A stretch of DNA of 64,000 nucleotides, from contig NZ_NPDX01000005.1 of the NCBI RefSeq assembly GCF_002811945.1, positions 186,001-250,000 of the forward strand, in the 5' to 3' direction. The position numbers and the translations under genes are program-made. Position 1 is the stretch's first letter. Every line of letters begins with the position of its first letter. The notes beneath the pieces were generated by a model, which was not told the origin of the DNA, ran no database searches, and saw nothing but the letters and a program-made list of their open reading frames with translations. This document shows positions 46,327 to 55,112 of this stretch, piece by piece. This DNA is from Leptospira harrisiae (GTDB lineage Bacteria > Spirochaetota > Leptospiria > Leptospirales > Leptospiraceae).

Positions 46327-47412
46327 TCAGTTTCGGCCAGAACTGAGATTCTCGTGAACGGGTTTTTCCTCTGAAATGGCAAGAATTTTCGGAACCCCTG
46401 TCAAATCCCAAAGTTCTGCGGATGCTTTCATACGTTTTCCAGCGGGCAAAGGGAAAACAAAACGACCTTTTCCTTCTGGCCCAATTTTTAATTCAATTTG
46501 ATGTTTGGTGAGGTCTCCCATCCTTCGCTCTCGAAGCGGTGGAACAGGGAAACTTCGTTGTTTTTCTTCTGCTGGATAAAGATACAACTGCACCATATAG
46601 GAAGTATTGGTTTTGGCAGTGTATTCGTAATTCAGAATGTAACCAGATTCTGATCCATCTTCATAAGGAAGGATATTCAGGATTTTGATTTGGTTTTGGG
46701 ATGGTGCGGCTAGATTTGTATTGTGATTGGTGGTTTCCGAGACAAGCTTGGGTTCCTGTTCTGAGGAAAAAAAGATTTGTTTGAAAGAAGAATCATAATC
46801 TTCAGGACCTTTCAAAGAATAATAATGTCCGTCTCCAAGGATGGAAAGCCGTTTGAGATCTTCCTCTCCTTTGGGGTCAATGTCGATCCCTAGCACCTGT
46901 AATCGAAATTTTTTTCCGGATTGTTTCAGTTGGTACAGAACGGCTTTTGGATCTCCATCGCAACTTTCCACCCCATCGGAGATAAAAATAATCTCCGTTT
47001 CTTGAAGATCATTCAAAAGAAACTCACCAACCAAGTTTAAGGTTTGGGCGATGGGTGTTGATCCTGCAGGCACAATGGACGAAATTTTTTGGCTCACAAG
47101 AGATGCAGCTCCTCGTTGGATGGGGTGATACAACCTGGCGGATGAACATCCTGCGATTCGGTTTCCGTAAGCAACAAGTCCCACACTCACATCTTTTGGC
47201 AATCCCCCAAGAACTTGTAATAATTTTTCTTTGGCAACGGCCATCCTTGTTTTTCCATCCCATTTTTCAGACATGGAACCACTGGCATCTAAAATAAAAA
47301 CATATCGTTTGTTAGGTTGTACTTGCGGGGAAAGGGGAAAAAAGGAAAGAAAAAATAAAATGAGGATGGCAAAATTCCTTTTCAGTTGCTGGTTTTTATT
47401 TTTTTTCCGCAC
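46327..47412 (-). CDS. VWA-domain secreted protein
   Basis: A 361-residue protein. A signal peptide near residues 10-32 (FAILILFFLSFFPLSPQV) is followed by a von Willebrand A domain. The MIDAS motif DASGSMSEKWDG lies near residue 43, the Thr of TPIAQTL near 119 and Asp of FISDGVES near 145. The C-terminal portion is beta-rich. It may bind a protein partner in a divalent-metal-dependent way, as in Bat-type complexes. It follows the NUDIX gene by 32 bp and precedes the TPR gene. Confidence 0.8.
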   Translation of the reverse strand: MRKKNKNQQLKRNFAILILFFLSFFPLSPQVQPNKRYVFILDASGSMSEKWDGKTRMAVAKEKLLQVLGGLPKDVSVGLVAYGNRIAGCSSARLYHPIQRGAASLVSQKISSIVPAGSTPIAQTLNLVGEFLLNDLQETEIIFISDGVESCDGDPKAVLYQLKQSGKKFRLQVLGIDIDPKGEEDLKRLSILGDGHYYSLKGPEDYDSSFKQIFFSSEQEPKLVSETTNHNTNLAAPSQNQIKILNILPYEDGSESGYILNYEYTAKTNTSYMVQLYLYPAEEKQRSFPVPPLRERRMGDLTKHQIELKIGPEGKGRFVFPLPAGKRMKASAELWDLTGVPKILAISEEKPVHENLSSGRN

Positions 47413-47444
47413 CTGTACACCATCGGCGAAAACAGGAATTGACC

Positions 47445-48065
47445 TTAGAGGGATTTGGGATCTAAAAAAGGCGGAACGACTAGGTTTGGTTTCACGAGAA
47501 GGGGAGTTCTGTCAAAAGAAGAATGTGCCCGTAGGAATCGCAAAATCATTTCGCAGGTAGCACCCCAAAGGAGACCATCTCCTAAATCAAAATAATAAGC
47601 AAAATGTTCCCGGCCAGGCACTTGAATGGCATAAAAAGGTTTTGTCCAAAGATCGGAAAAGGAAAGGAGAATGACTCGTTCCACTTCCTCTGTGTTATGC
47701 TGAAAGGATAAATCACCTTCATAGGTGGCCAAAAATGGAGTGATATGAAAACCGGTTCTTGTATGGAGCCCTTCTAGTTTTCCAAGAACATTCAAAGTAG
47801 AACTTTGGACACCCATCTCTTCTTCCCATTCCCGAAGGGCCGTGACTAAAAGATTGGAATCTTCTTTTTCTTTGACTCCACCCGGAAAAGAAATTTGGCC
47901 GGGGTGGGATTTTAGATTTTTGGAACGTTCAGTAAGAATGATTCCTTCTGCAATATCTTTGGATCCATATAAAGGAAAAATCACTCCTGACTTCACTTCT
48001 GATGTGTCAGGAATTTCATCAAAGTCCCTTGAAAGTTTTTTTACAAAGGACTCGTAGGGTAACAT
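47445..48065 (-). CDS. NUDIX hydrolase, CoA pyrophosphatase-like
   Basis: About 206 residues. The Nudix box is complete: GGVKEKEDSNLLVTALREWE followed by EEMGV, near residues 62-87, with the REWEEE core. The preceding SKNLKSHPGQISFPGG is the CoA-pyrophosphatase (NudL-type) signature upstream of the box. It would split coenzyme A or related dinucleotides. The TGA stop of rnd overlaps the ATG (TGATG), showing translational coupling. A VWA gene follows. Confidence 0.85.
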   Translation of the reverse strand: MLPYESFVKKLSRDFDEIPDTSEVKSGVIFPLYGSKDIAEGIILTERSKNLKSHPGQISFPGGVKEKEDSNLLVTALREWEEEMGVQSSTLNVLGKLEGLHTRTGFHITPFLATYEGDLSFQHNTEEVERVILLSFSDLWTKPFYAIQVPGREHFAYYFDLGDGLLWGATCEMILRFLRAHSSFDRTPLLVKPNLVVPPFLDPKSL

Positions 48066-49285
48066 CAACCCTCGTCTTTCGAGTTTTGGTTTTGTTTTTT
48101 CCTACGTTTGGCAACAAATGCTTCTTTGGAACGAATGGCCACCAAACGGTTGATCATCGAATCAAAAGGAAGTCCTTGGATGGCAGCAAGTAAACTTGGG
48201 CCATAGTTTTGTACTTTCCAATCCGAAAACACATGGAGGGCTTTTAATTCTTCTAAGGTTTTTGGTGCTGCTCGCAAAATAACAATGAGTTGTTTGTTCG
48301 AAGGAAGAAGGGAGTGTTCCATTCGTCTAGCGCGCATAATGCGGAGTCGCCATTTTTTAGCATTTTCGAATTTATGGTTTTCATCTTCGTTTAAGTCTTC
48401 GCCATGACGTTTCGAAAGTTCTGATGTATCGATAGGATCATTGTATTCAGCAGTTAATAGTTTGAAAATTTCTGTTCCGTCTTTTTTTCCAAACCATTCC
48501 ACACATTTTTCTTCGTTCGGATGTCCTTTCACTGCTTGTGATAAACGATCGTTATTAAAAACTCGGAAACTAGCTTTGTTAATTCGTTTTGCTTTTTCAT
48601 CACGGTAACGAAGAAGTTCTAAAATTTTTCTTCTTTCAAGCGGAGTGAAATTAAGAATGTCAGGAAATTTTCCAAGAGAAAATCCTTCTCCTTCTTTGGC
48701 TACATACTCTTCGGATGCAATGAATTCAAATTCGGAGATAGCTTCATCATAAAGAGATCTTCGTTTGAGTTCTTCTTCCATTTTTAACCAAATGGATTCT
48801 AAATAAGCAGTGTCGAGTGCTGCATATTTAAGTTGTTGTTTTTGAAGAGGACGAATTTCCCAATTAGACTTTTGTTCTACTTTGGAAAGTGTTACTTTAT
48901 GGTAATGTTCTACTACATGTGACAAAGAACTTTGTTCTAATGACAATAATCGAGAACTGATCATTGTATCTGCCGTGTTCACAAATTTGAACCCAAAGTC
49001 TCTTTTTAAGGCTTTGATGTCATCTTGTGCCGAATGGAAGATTTTGAGAATGTTCGGATCTGCAAACAAAGGACCCAAAGCTGACAAATTTGTGATTTTT
49101 AGAGGGTCAATCAGGTAATTTTTGCCATTAGAATTGATCTGGATGAGACAAACTTTGGGGTAGTACGTGTAATAACCGGAGGACTCGGTGTCGATCGACA
49201 TGATTTTGGACTGTCTGAGATTGATCAGAGCTAAATCCAAAGCTTTTGCTGTATCAACGAGAATATAGTTGGAATTGATTTGCAT
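48065..49285 (-). CDS. rnd: Ribonuclease D
   Basis: A 406-residue 3'-5' exoribonuclease of the DEDDy family. Motif I is SIDTESSGYYTY near residue 35, motif II HSAQDDIKAL near 86, and motif III YAALDTAYLE near 154. The HRDC domain lies near 310-380 (SNKQLIVILRAAPKTLEELK). In E. coli it matures tRNA and other small RNAs. The length and domains are standard. It leads a minus-strand string with a TGATG overlap to the NUDIX gene and is divergent from purF by 41 bp. Confidence 0.92.
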   Translation of the reverse strand: MQINSNYILVDTAKALDLALINLRQSKIMSIDTESSGYYTYYPKVCLIQINSNGKNYLIDPLKITNLSALGPLFADPNILKIFHSAQDDIKALKRDFGFKFVNTADTMISSRLLSLEQSSLSHVVEHYHKVTLSKVEQKSNWEIRPLQKQQLKYAALDTAYLESIWLKMEEELKRRSLYDEAISEFEFIASEEYVAKEGEGFSLGKFPDILNFTPLERRKILELLRYRDEKAKRINKASFRVFNNDRLSQAVKGHPNEEKCVEWFGKKDGTEIFKLLTAEYNDPIDTSELSKRHGEDLNEDENHKFENAKKWRLRIMRARRMEHSLLPSNKQLIVILRAAPKTLEELKALHVFSDWKVQNYGPSLLAAIQGLPFDSMINRLVAIRSKEAFVAKRRKKQNQNSKDEG

Positions 49286-49326
49286 CTAATTGGGATTTTG
49301 GAAATACTGCAATTGTCATTCTAACA

Positions 49327-50754
49327 ATGATTCTCCAATCTGACAAACCAAAAGAAGAATGTGCCATTTTCGGCATCTACAATAGCAAGGAAGCTGCTAA
49401 TTTTACCTACCTAGGTTTGTACTCAATGCAACACCGAGGCCAGGAGTCCAGTGGGATCGTCACAACAGATGGTTCTCACTTATACCGGTATGCCAACATG
49501 GGTCTCGTGGCAAATATCTTCACTCAACCGAAGATCAAAGAGCTCATAGGGGATTCGGCCATTGGTCACAACCGGTATTCCACAACGGGAGCCAGTTTTC
49601 TAAGGAATGCTCAGCCCATCCGCGTGGAATCCCACTTAGGTCCTGTGGCACTTGCCCACAATGGTAACCTAGTCAACTCCTGGGACATTCGAAATAAGCT
49701 CGAAAGAGACGGATCGATCTTTCAAACCACCATCGATTCCGAAGTCATTGTCCACTTGATGGCGAAAAGCCATAAAACAGACCTTCTAGAAGCACTCTGT
49801 GAATCACTTGCACAAGTTCGCGGTGCCTACTCTCTGTTAGTTTTAACTCCAAGATACTTAATTGCAGTGCGAGATCCCAACGGTTTTCGCCCCCTTGTGA
49901 TGGGGAAACGAAGTGATGGTGCCATTGTCTTTGCTTCTGAAACCTGTGCTTTTGATATCACCGAAACAGAATATGTAAGGGATGTGGAACCAGGTGAGAT
50001 GATTGTTATCGATCATACGGGAATGCGTTCCCTCTACCCATTCCCAAAAGCAAAACCAAGTCTTTGTATATTTGAATACATCTACTTTGCAAGACCTGAT
50101 TCGTATATCTTCGAAGAATCTGTTTATAAAGTAAGAAAATCTCTCGGTCGCCAGCTTGCGCGTGTTATGCCAGTGGAAGCCGACGTGATCATTCCTGTTC
50201 CAGATTCTGCAAACATTGCGGCCCTCGGTTATAGTGAAGAGTCTGGGATCCCATACCAAAGTGGTCTTGTGCGTTCTCATTACATTGGTCGTACCTTCAT
50301 TGAACCGGACCAAAAAATTCGGGACTTTGGTGCCAAAATCAAATACAATGTGGTGAAAGAAGTGGTAAATGGAAAACGCGTTGTCATCATTGACGACTCG
50401 GTGATGCGAGGAACCACAAGCCGTAAAATCATTAAAATGATTCGGAATGCCGGCGCCAAAGAAATTCATTTTAGAGTTTCTGCTCCACCTACGGTTTCTC
50501 CTTGTTATTATGGTATCGATATTCCAACCCATAAAGAACTCATTGCATCGACTCATAGTATTGATGAGATTCAAAAGTATCTTCGTGTGGATTCTCTTGC
50601 TTATTTAACTTTGGATACAATGCATAAAGCAGTAGAAGGACACAAAGGCGGCGGATTTTGTGATGCTTGTTTCACTTCCAATTACCCAGTGGAATTTCAA
50701 GATCATGCAGGAAATCAAAAGTCTTTATTTACGGAATACGCGACGGAAGAGTAA
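49327..50754 (+). CDS. purF: Amidophosphoribosyltransferase
   Basis: A 475-residue class II glutamine amidotransferase, first step of purine synthesis (PRPP + Gln to phosphoribosylamine). An 11-residue leader precedes the catalytic Cys in [10 protein letters not shown], which is likely the N-terminus after cleavage. [20 protein letters not shown] near residue 79, [10 protein letters not shown] near 190 and the PRPP-binding [17 protein letters not shown] near 350 are seen. The TAA stop overlaps the ATG of queD by one base, so translation of the two is coupled. Confidence 0.96.
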   Translation: MILQSDKPKEECAIFGIYNSKEAANFTYLGLYSMQHRGQESSGIVTTDGSHLYRYANMGLVANIFTQPKIKELIGDSAIGHNRYSTTGASFLRNAQPIRVESHLGPVALAHNGNLVNSWDIRNKLERDGSIFQTTIDSEVIVHLMAKSHKTDLLEALCESLAQVRGAYSLLVLTPRYLIAVRDPNGFRPLVMGKRSDGAIVFASETCAFDITETEYVRDVEPGEMIVIDHTGMRSLYPFPKAKPSLCIFEYIYFARPDSYIFEESVYKVRKSLGRQLARVMPVEADVIIPVPDSANIAALGYSEESGIPYQSGLVRSHYIGRTFIEPDQKIRDFGAKIKYNVVKEVVNGKRVVIIDDSVMRGTTSRKIIKMIRNAGAKEIHFRVSAPPTVSPCYYGIDIPTHKELIASTHSIDEIQKYLRVDSLAYLTLDTMHKAVEGHKGGGFCDACFTSNYPVEFQDHAGNQKSLFTEYATEE

Positions 50755-51128
50755 TGGAAGAGCTTGAACTTTCCAAAACCTTTGGTTTTGAAGCCGCACA
50801 TTTTTTACCGAATGTTCCTGAAGGCCACAAATGCAAAAGAATGCATGGCCACAGTTTTCGTTTTGCAGTGTATCTTAAAGGTGAAATTGATCCTCACACT
50901 GGTTGGATCATGGACTTCGGTGAATTAAAATCCATCGTAAAACCAATCTTAGACGAACATTTGGATCATTATGTATTGAATGATGTTCCAGGCCTTGAAA
51001 ATCCAACAAGTGAAAACATTGCTGTTTGGCTTTGGAACCAATTAAAACCAAAACTTCCTTTACTCGATAAAATCACTTTGTACGAAACTTGCACTAGTTC
51101 TTGTGTGTACAGAGGTCCAAAAAAGTAA
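50754..51128 (+). CDS. queD: 6-carboxy-tetrahydropterin synthase
   Basis: A 124-residue QueD-type enzyme, converting dihydroneopterin triphosphate to 6-carboxy-5,6,7,8-tetrahydropterin in queuosine synthesis. The catalytic zinc-binding His residues are seen in [10 protein letters not shown] near residue 15, and in [13 protein letters not shown] near 30-38. The catalytic Cys lies in this second motif (CKRMHGH). The ending [12 protein letters not shown] is typical. The ATG overlaps the purF stop by one base; a longer start at 50667 falls within purF and is rejected. queC follows without a gap. Confidence 0.93.
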   Translation: MEELELSKTFGFEAAHFLPNVPEGHKCKRMHGHSFRFAVYLKGEIDPHTGWIMDFGELKSIVKPILDEHLDHYVLNDVPGLENPTSENIAVWLWNQLKPKLPLLDKITLYETCTSSCVYRGPKK

Positions 51129-51884
51129 ATGGTTTCCGTTAAGGATTCCTCTCCTCATTCCAGATCTGAAAAAAAAGGTGCCGTAGTACTTTTGTCAGGT
51201 GGGCTTGATTCTACCACTTGTTTGTATGAAGCAGCAAGAGAATATGGTCATCCAAAGAATAAAAAATTACCAATCCTTGCTTTATCTTTTGATTATTCTC
51301 AAAAACACAAAATAGAATTAGTAAAAAGTAAAAAAATTGCAAAACTTCTCGGAATCAAACATGTGATTCAAAAGTTGGATCCAGGTTTTTTTCTGGGAAG
51401 TTCCCTCACTGAAAAAAATATCAAGGTGAGAAAGAATGCAAAATCGTTATTTAGCGGTGTGGAAAAGGAAATCCCTAATACATACGTCCCAGGAAGAAAT
51501 ATTTTATTTCTTTCTTTTGCTTTGTCCCTCGCGGAGGGTCATGGATATGATTCCATTTATATTGGAGTCAATGCACTCGACTATTCTGGATATCCGGATT
51601 GCCGGCCTGAGTTCATCGAATCTTTTCAGAAGATGGCAAATTTAGGAACCAAAAAAGGAGTGAGTGGCACAGGTGATTCCATCCAAATCAAAACTCCACT
51701 GCTTCACTTAAACAAAAAAGAAATTATTGAACTCGGAATCGAAGTAGACGCTCCACTCCACCTAACGCATTCTTGTTATGATCCCTTACGTGGGAAACCT
51801 TGTGGCAAATGTGATTCTTGCATTTTAAGAGCCAAAGGATTTTTGGAAGCTGGAATTTTAGATCCAGCATTATCGATTCGATAA
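51129..51884 (+). CDS. queC: 7-cyano-7-deazaguanine synthase
   Basis: A 251-residue ATP-pyrophosphatase-type enzyme that turns 7-carboxy-7-deazaguanine into preQ0. The ATP-binding P-loop VVLLSGGLDSTTCL lies near residue 20, RNILFLSFALSLAEG near 120, and the zinc-binding cysteines in CYDPLRGKPCGKCDSC near 215-230. It begins immediately after the queD stop. queE and queF genes are not in this window. With queD it makes the deazaguanine precursor of queuosine in tRNA. Confidence 0.95.
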   Translation: MVSVKDSSPHSRSEKKGAVVLLSGGLDSTTCLYEAAREYGHPKNKKLPILALSFDYSQKHKIELVKSKKIAKLLGIKHVIQKLDPGFFLGSSLTEKNIKVRKNAKSLFSGVEKEIPNTYVPGRNILFLSFALSLAEGHGYDSIYIGVNALDYSGYPDCRPEFIESFQKMANLGTKKGVSGTGDSIQIKTPLLHLNKKEIIELGIEVDAPLHLTHSCYDPLRGKPCGKCDSCILRAKGFLEAGILDPALSIR

Positions 51885-52014
51885 ATTTTGATTAGGTCCT
51901 AAGTTATGAAAGTAAACATTGGACCTGACATTCTGTGGCAAGCAATCTTGAGTTAGGTGGTAATTCTCTGTCATTCAATTTAAATAAAATGCAAAGACAG
52001 ACTGTGTGATACCA

Positions 52015-53418
52015 ATGCGATATTTTTTAATTATATTCATTTTATATTTATGTCAATGTAAACCTTTGCCATTGAATAATCCTTCAGATATTCGCACAGA
52101 TGCCTTTTTAGAAACACAATTACTTCGTTGCCTTTTAGGAGAAATTGATTGTGTAGAAATCCCACAAGACAACCAAGGAGTTCGAGAATGGACGCGGTTT
52201 TTGGGAGCAACCGGTGGAGTTCAAACTAGTTCACCTTCTACTATCACGGATCGTTCCGGAAATGTTTACATTGTGGGTACGACCACAGGATCTTTGTCAG
52301 GACAAACAAAAATATCTCCCGGATCGTCGAACGATATCTTCGTTTTAAAATTCACTAATGGTGGAGATTTATTATGGGCTCGTCAAATGGGAAGTCCAAG
52401 TGCAGCAACGAGTTATGTAGAAGTAATCCATATGGATGTCTTTGGCGATTTGTACATTGTGGGTTCCTCTGGTGGACCGTTTAATGAAATACCAACAAAT
52501 GGTGCGGGAAGTATTTTGATTAAACTCAACCAGGCAGGATCAGTGCTCTGGACACGTATCTTCCCAACTGCAAGTGAAACCTTAGGATCAGGAGTTACAT
52601 CTGATCCAGAAGGAAATGTATACATTACGGGAAACACAGAAGAACAGGTTATCAATGCAGACACGGCATTAGGCGGAAGAAATACATTTATCTTTAAATA
52701 CAATCGAAAAGGCGATTATCTTTGGACAAGACTGATTGATAACGGAGGACCTAGTTCGTATGGCCAACAAATTCAATATGATCCTTATTCTAGAAATATT
52801 ATACTTGCGGGCCAAGTCGGTGGTTCCGGAACATTTTTTGGAAATTCCTTACCAGGTGGACTCACCGATTCATATTTGCTTGCGTTAAATACAAATGGAA
52901 TTGTTCAATGGGTTCGACTTCTTGGAATCTCTGGAAGTTCAAGTAGCATCAGAGCTCTTTCCATTGATAAAAAAGGTTCTGCATATGTAACTGGTGATGT
53001 CAATGGCAATCTTGACGGCCAAGTCAAATCAGGGGCGATTGTACAGTTTTTAACTCGATACAATATGTATGGCGATAAACTTTGGACCCGTTTGTTAGGA
53101 GGAGGTGGTTCTAGTAATACATATACCTATGGCATCTACGCTGATAATACTTCGCATATTTATACAGTAGGAAGTACTACGGGAAATTTATTTGGCATTA
53201 ATATATTGGGAATTCAAGATGCCTACCTTTCTAAATATGATAACCAAGGAAATTTACTTTGGATTCGTCCTTCTGGAAGTGCTGGTTCTACAGTTTATGG
53301 AAGGGGAATCTCTTCTGATAAATACGGAACTCTTTACATTTCTGGCTCTACAGATGGCAATTTTGACAACCAAACCAAACAAGGGACTTACGACGCATTT
53401 TTAATAAAGTACCGTTAA
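52015..53418 (+). CDS. SBBP-repeat lipoprotein
   Basis: About 467 residues from ATG at 52015. The signal sequence ends at a lipobox with CQC near residue 16. Seven or so beta-propeller repeats follow, each near 50 residues and containing YIVG or YVTG and a TRLLG or TRIF core (RSGNVYIVGTTTGSLSGQ; GDKLWTRLLGGGGSSNTYTY). These are SBBP (seven-bladed beta-propeller) repeats. It is probably surface exposed. An in-frame GTG at 52006 is a possible but weaker start. Monocistronic. Confidence 0.75.
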   Translation: MRYFLIIFILYLCQCKPLPLNNPSDIRTDAFLETQLLRCLLGEIDCVEIPQDNQGVREWTRFLGATGGVQTSSPSTITDRSGNVYIVGTTTGSLSGQTKISPGSSNDIFVLKFTNGGDLLWARQMGSPSAATSYVEVIHMDVFGDLYIVGSSGGPFNEIPTNGAGSILIKLNQAGSVLWTRIFPTASETLGSGVTSDPEGNVYITGNTEEQVINADTALGGRNTFIFKYNRKGDYLWTRLIDNGGPSSYGQQIQYDPYSRNIILAGQVGGSGTFFGNSLPGGLTDSYLLALNTNGIVQWVRLLGISGSSSSIRALSIDKKGSAYVTGDVNGNLDGQVKSGAIVQFLTRYNMYGDKLWTRLLGGGGSSNTYTYGIYADNTSHIYTVGSTTGNLFGINILGIQDAYLSKYDNQGNLLWIRPSGSAGSTVYGRGISSDKYGTLYISGSTDGNFDNQTKQGTYDAFLIKYR

Positions 53419-53539
53419 AAACACGTCTTTAACATTAGCGATATAAAAAATTAATCCACTTAGCGTTGCCATATACTTGGACTCGAAAGGTTTCGATACA
53501 AACTGATTTATAACTAGTTAGCTTTTTGGAATCCAATTG

Positions 53540-53735
53540 TTATTGTTCGACGCAGATGACTTTCAATGGTTGGCTACAGTCTATTGTTGTGGCATTAAAT
53601 GAATTTTCTAAAGGAAAACTAAATATTCCTTTCGCCGTAGTCGTACCAATGATTGTTGTTTCATCCACTTGGTTTCTAGACCTTTTTGTCCTAAGTCCAG
53701 AAGAGCACGATAGGACTGGAAAATGCTGGTGTTTA
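53540..53735 (-). pseudogene. Decayed DUF1554 lipoprotein gene fragment
   Basis: A minus-strand frame ends in DCSQPLKVICVEQ and has TTIIGTTTAKGIFSFPLENS, matching the conserved GTTVIGTTNANGIFTFPLTN and ICVEQ of the tandem DUF1554 genes. The segment between them is shortened, and upstream homology (YRALLDLG, like YKALVTDG) lies in another frame. It has no signal peptide or start. The rest of the 53419-53890 gap shows nothing else recognised. Confidence 0.7.
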
Positions 53736-53890
53736 AGATTGAATTTCAGATGGGGGTAGGGCACTGCCCGAAAGAGGCAAGCAGTCTGTGTTTACAATTT
53801 TTTGTATTTCTAGTTTAAAAGTTTAGGAGTTATATACATTCGTAACCTTTGAATGCAAAGTGATACGAATGTATATTATGTTGATTCTAA

Positions 53891-54538
53891 TCAATAACCA
53901 ACTGTAAATCTTTGTTTTACATATTTTCTTTCTTCGAGTTCATCTACAAAGGCTTTTACTAAGTCTGCCAGTGAGATATGGCTATGTCCATTGGTATCAA
54001 CTAGAAGAGACTCTTTTGAAAAACGATATTTACCTGTTTTTGATCCTTCTGGTTCGATAACAGCAGAAGGAGAAAGGAAGGTCCATTCCAATTCGTTTTC
54101 TGATCGTAAGTGATTTAGAATCTGCCTTGCACCATCGGCACCGGCAAAATATTCTTTTGGAAATTCTGGTGTGTCAATCAGCTGCACTCCAGGTTGAACT
54201 TCCAAAGATCCTGCTCCACCCATAACAATGATCCGTTTGACGCCTGCTTTTTTTGTGGCACCTAGAATGGATAAAGATCCATTGATCATGTTTTCTCTGA
54301 TATTGGGGTCTGTCCATCCTGGATTATAAGAATCCAAAACGGCATCAGATCCAGAAATGATCTTAGCCAAACCATCTGTATCAAAAATATCCCCTTGGAT
54401 TTTTTTTAAGTTTGGATGTTCGACTTTTAGTTTTGACGGATCTCGTAAAACAGCTGTCACTTGGTATCCTTTGTTTAAAGATTCTTCTAGAGTTTTGCTT
54501 CCAATAAACCCTGTTGCTCCAATCAATGTAATTTTCAT
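53891..54538 (-). CDS. NAD(P)-binding protein, NmrA/atypical SDR type
   Basis: A 215-residue atypical SDR. The dinucleotide motif is LIGATGFIGSKTLEESLNKG at the start, then VTAVLRDPSKLKVEHPNLKK, GDIFDTDGLAKIISGSDAVL and IVMGGAGSLEVQPGVQL. It lacks the full YxxxK set and probably binds NAD(P)H without classical catalysis, in a redox-sensing or isomerase role. GGGAGAAAAAG precedes the ATG. The Rrf2 regulator lies 66 bp upstream on the same strand. Confidence 0.82.
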   Translation of the reverse strand: MKITLIGATGFIGSKTLEESLNKGYQVTAVLRDPSKLKVEHPNLKKIQGDIFDTDGLAKIISGSDAVLDSYNPGWTDPNIRENMINGSLSILGATKKAGVKRIIVMGGAGSLEVQPGVQLIDTPEFPKEYFAGADGARQILNHLRSENELEWTFLSPSAVIEPEGSKTGKYRFSKESLLVDTNGHSHISLADLVKAFVDELEERKYVKQRFTVGY

Positions 54539-54604
54539 CTTTTTCTCCCTTGTTGTTTTGTTGTAACTTACATTATTACATCTACTATAAAAAATATAAA
54601 TTCC

Positions 54605-55054
54605 TTATACTTGTTTCTTATAAAAACCATTTTTTTTCGATGTTGTCCGTTGGCGTATTTCTGAACTAACATCCGATAAATTGTATTTTGAAAGTTTGTT
54701 TTCCATGGCTTTTTGCGCTTCGTCTAAAATTCCTGTAAGCGCCGATTGGATGTTTTTGCCAATAGGGCAATTTGGATTGGGATGTTCGTGTAAAAGAAAC
54801 AAGGCATCTTCTTTTTCTGTTGCTTTATAAATATCGAGTAGGTTGATCTCCCTGGCAGGTTTTGACAAAGAGGAACCTTTGACTCCCCTACGTACATTGA
54901 TGATGCCTGCTTTTTTTAGTTTCCCGAGTAACAAACGAATGATTGCGGGATTGGTGCCCACAGATCCTGCAATTTCCTCTGACGAAGCTTCTCCATCCAT
55001 TTCCAAAATGGTTAGAATATGAATGGCAACAGAATATCGGCTAGGGATGGACAT
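54605..55054 (-). CDS. Rrf2 family transcriptional regulator
   Basis: About 149 residues from MSIPSRYSVAIHIL. The winged helix-turn-helix has SSEEIAGSVGTNPAIIRLLL near residue 24 and GKLKKAGIINVRRGVKGSSL. The family iron-sulfur ligand stretch is only partly kept: one Cys (PNCPIG) near residue 94, so redox sensing by a cluster is doubtful. It may instead sense NAD or disulfide state and control the NmrA-like gene just downstream. A longer in-frame start at 55075 lacks support. Confidence 0.82.
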   Translation of the reverse strand: MSIPSRYSVAIHILTILEMDGEASSEEIAGSVGTNPAIIRLLLGKLKKAGIINVRRGVKGSSLSKPAREINLLDIYKATEKEDALFLLHEHPNPNCPIGKNIQSALTGILDEAQKAMENKLSKYNLSDVSSEIRQRTTSKKNGFYKKQV

Positions 55055-55112
55055 AAATACTACTTGTAACCACAATTGTTACAGGTTGATTTTATGGCAA
55101 GAGGTATTTTTA

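Noticed and set aside
46322..46411. Longer start for the TPR protein inside the VWA gene
   Set aside because: Overlaps VWA coding sequence; the signal peptide begins after 46321.
50667..50753. N-terminal extension of queD inside purF
   Set aside because: Lies in purF coding sequence; QueD conservation begins at 50754.
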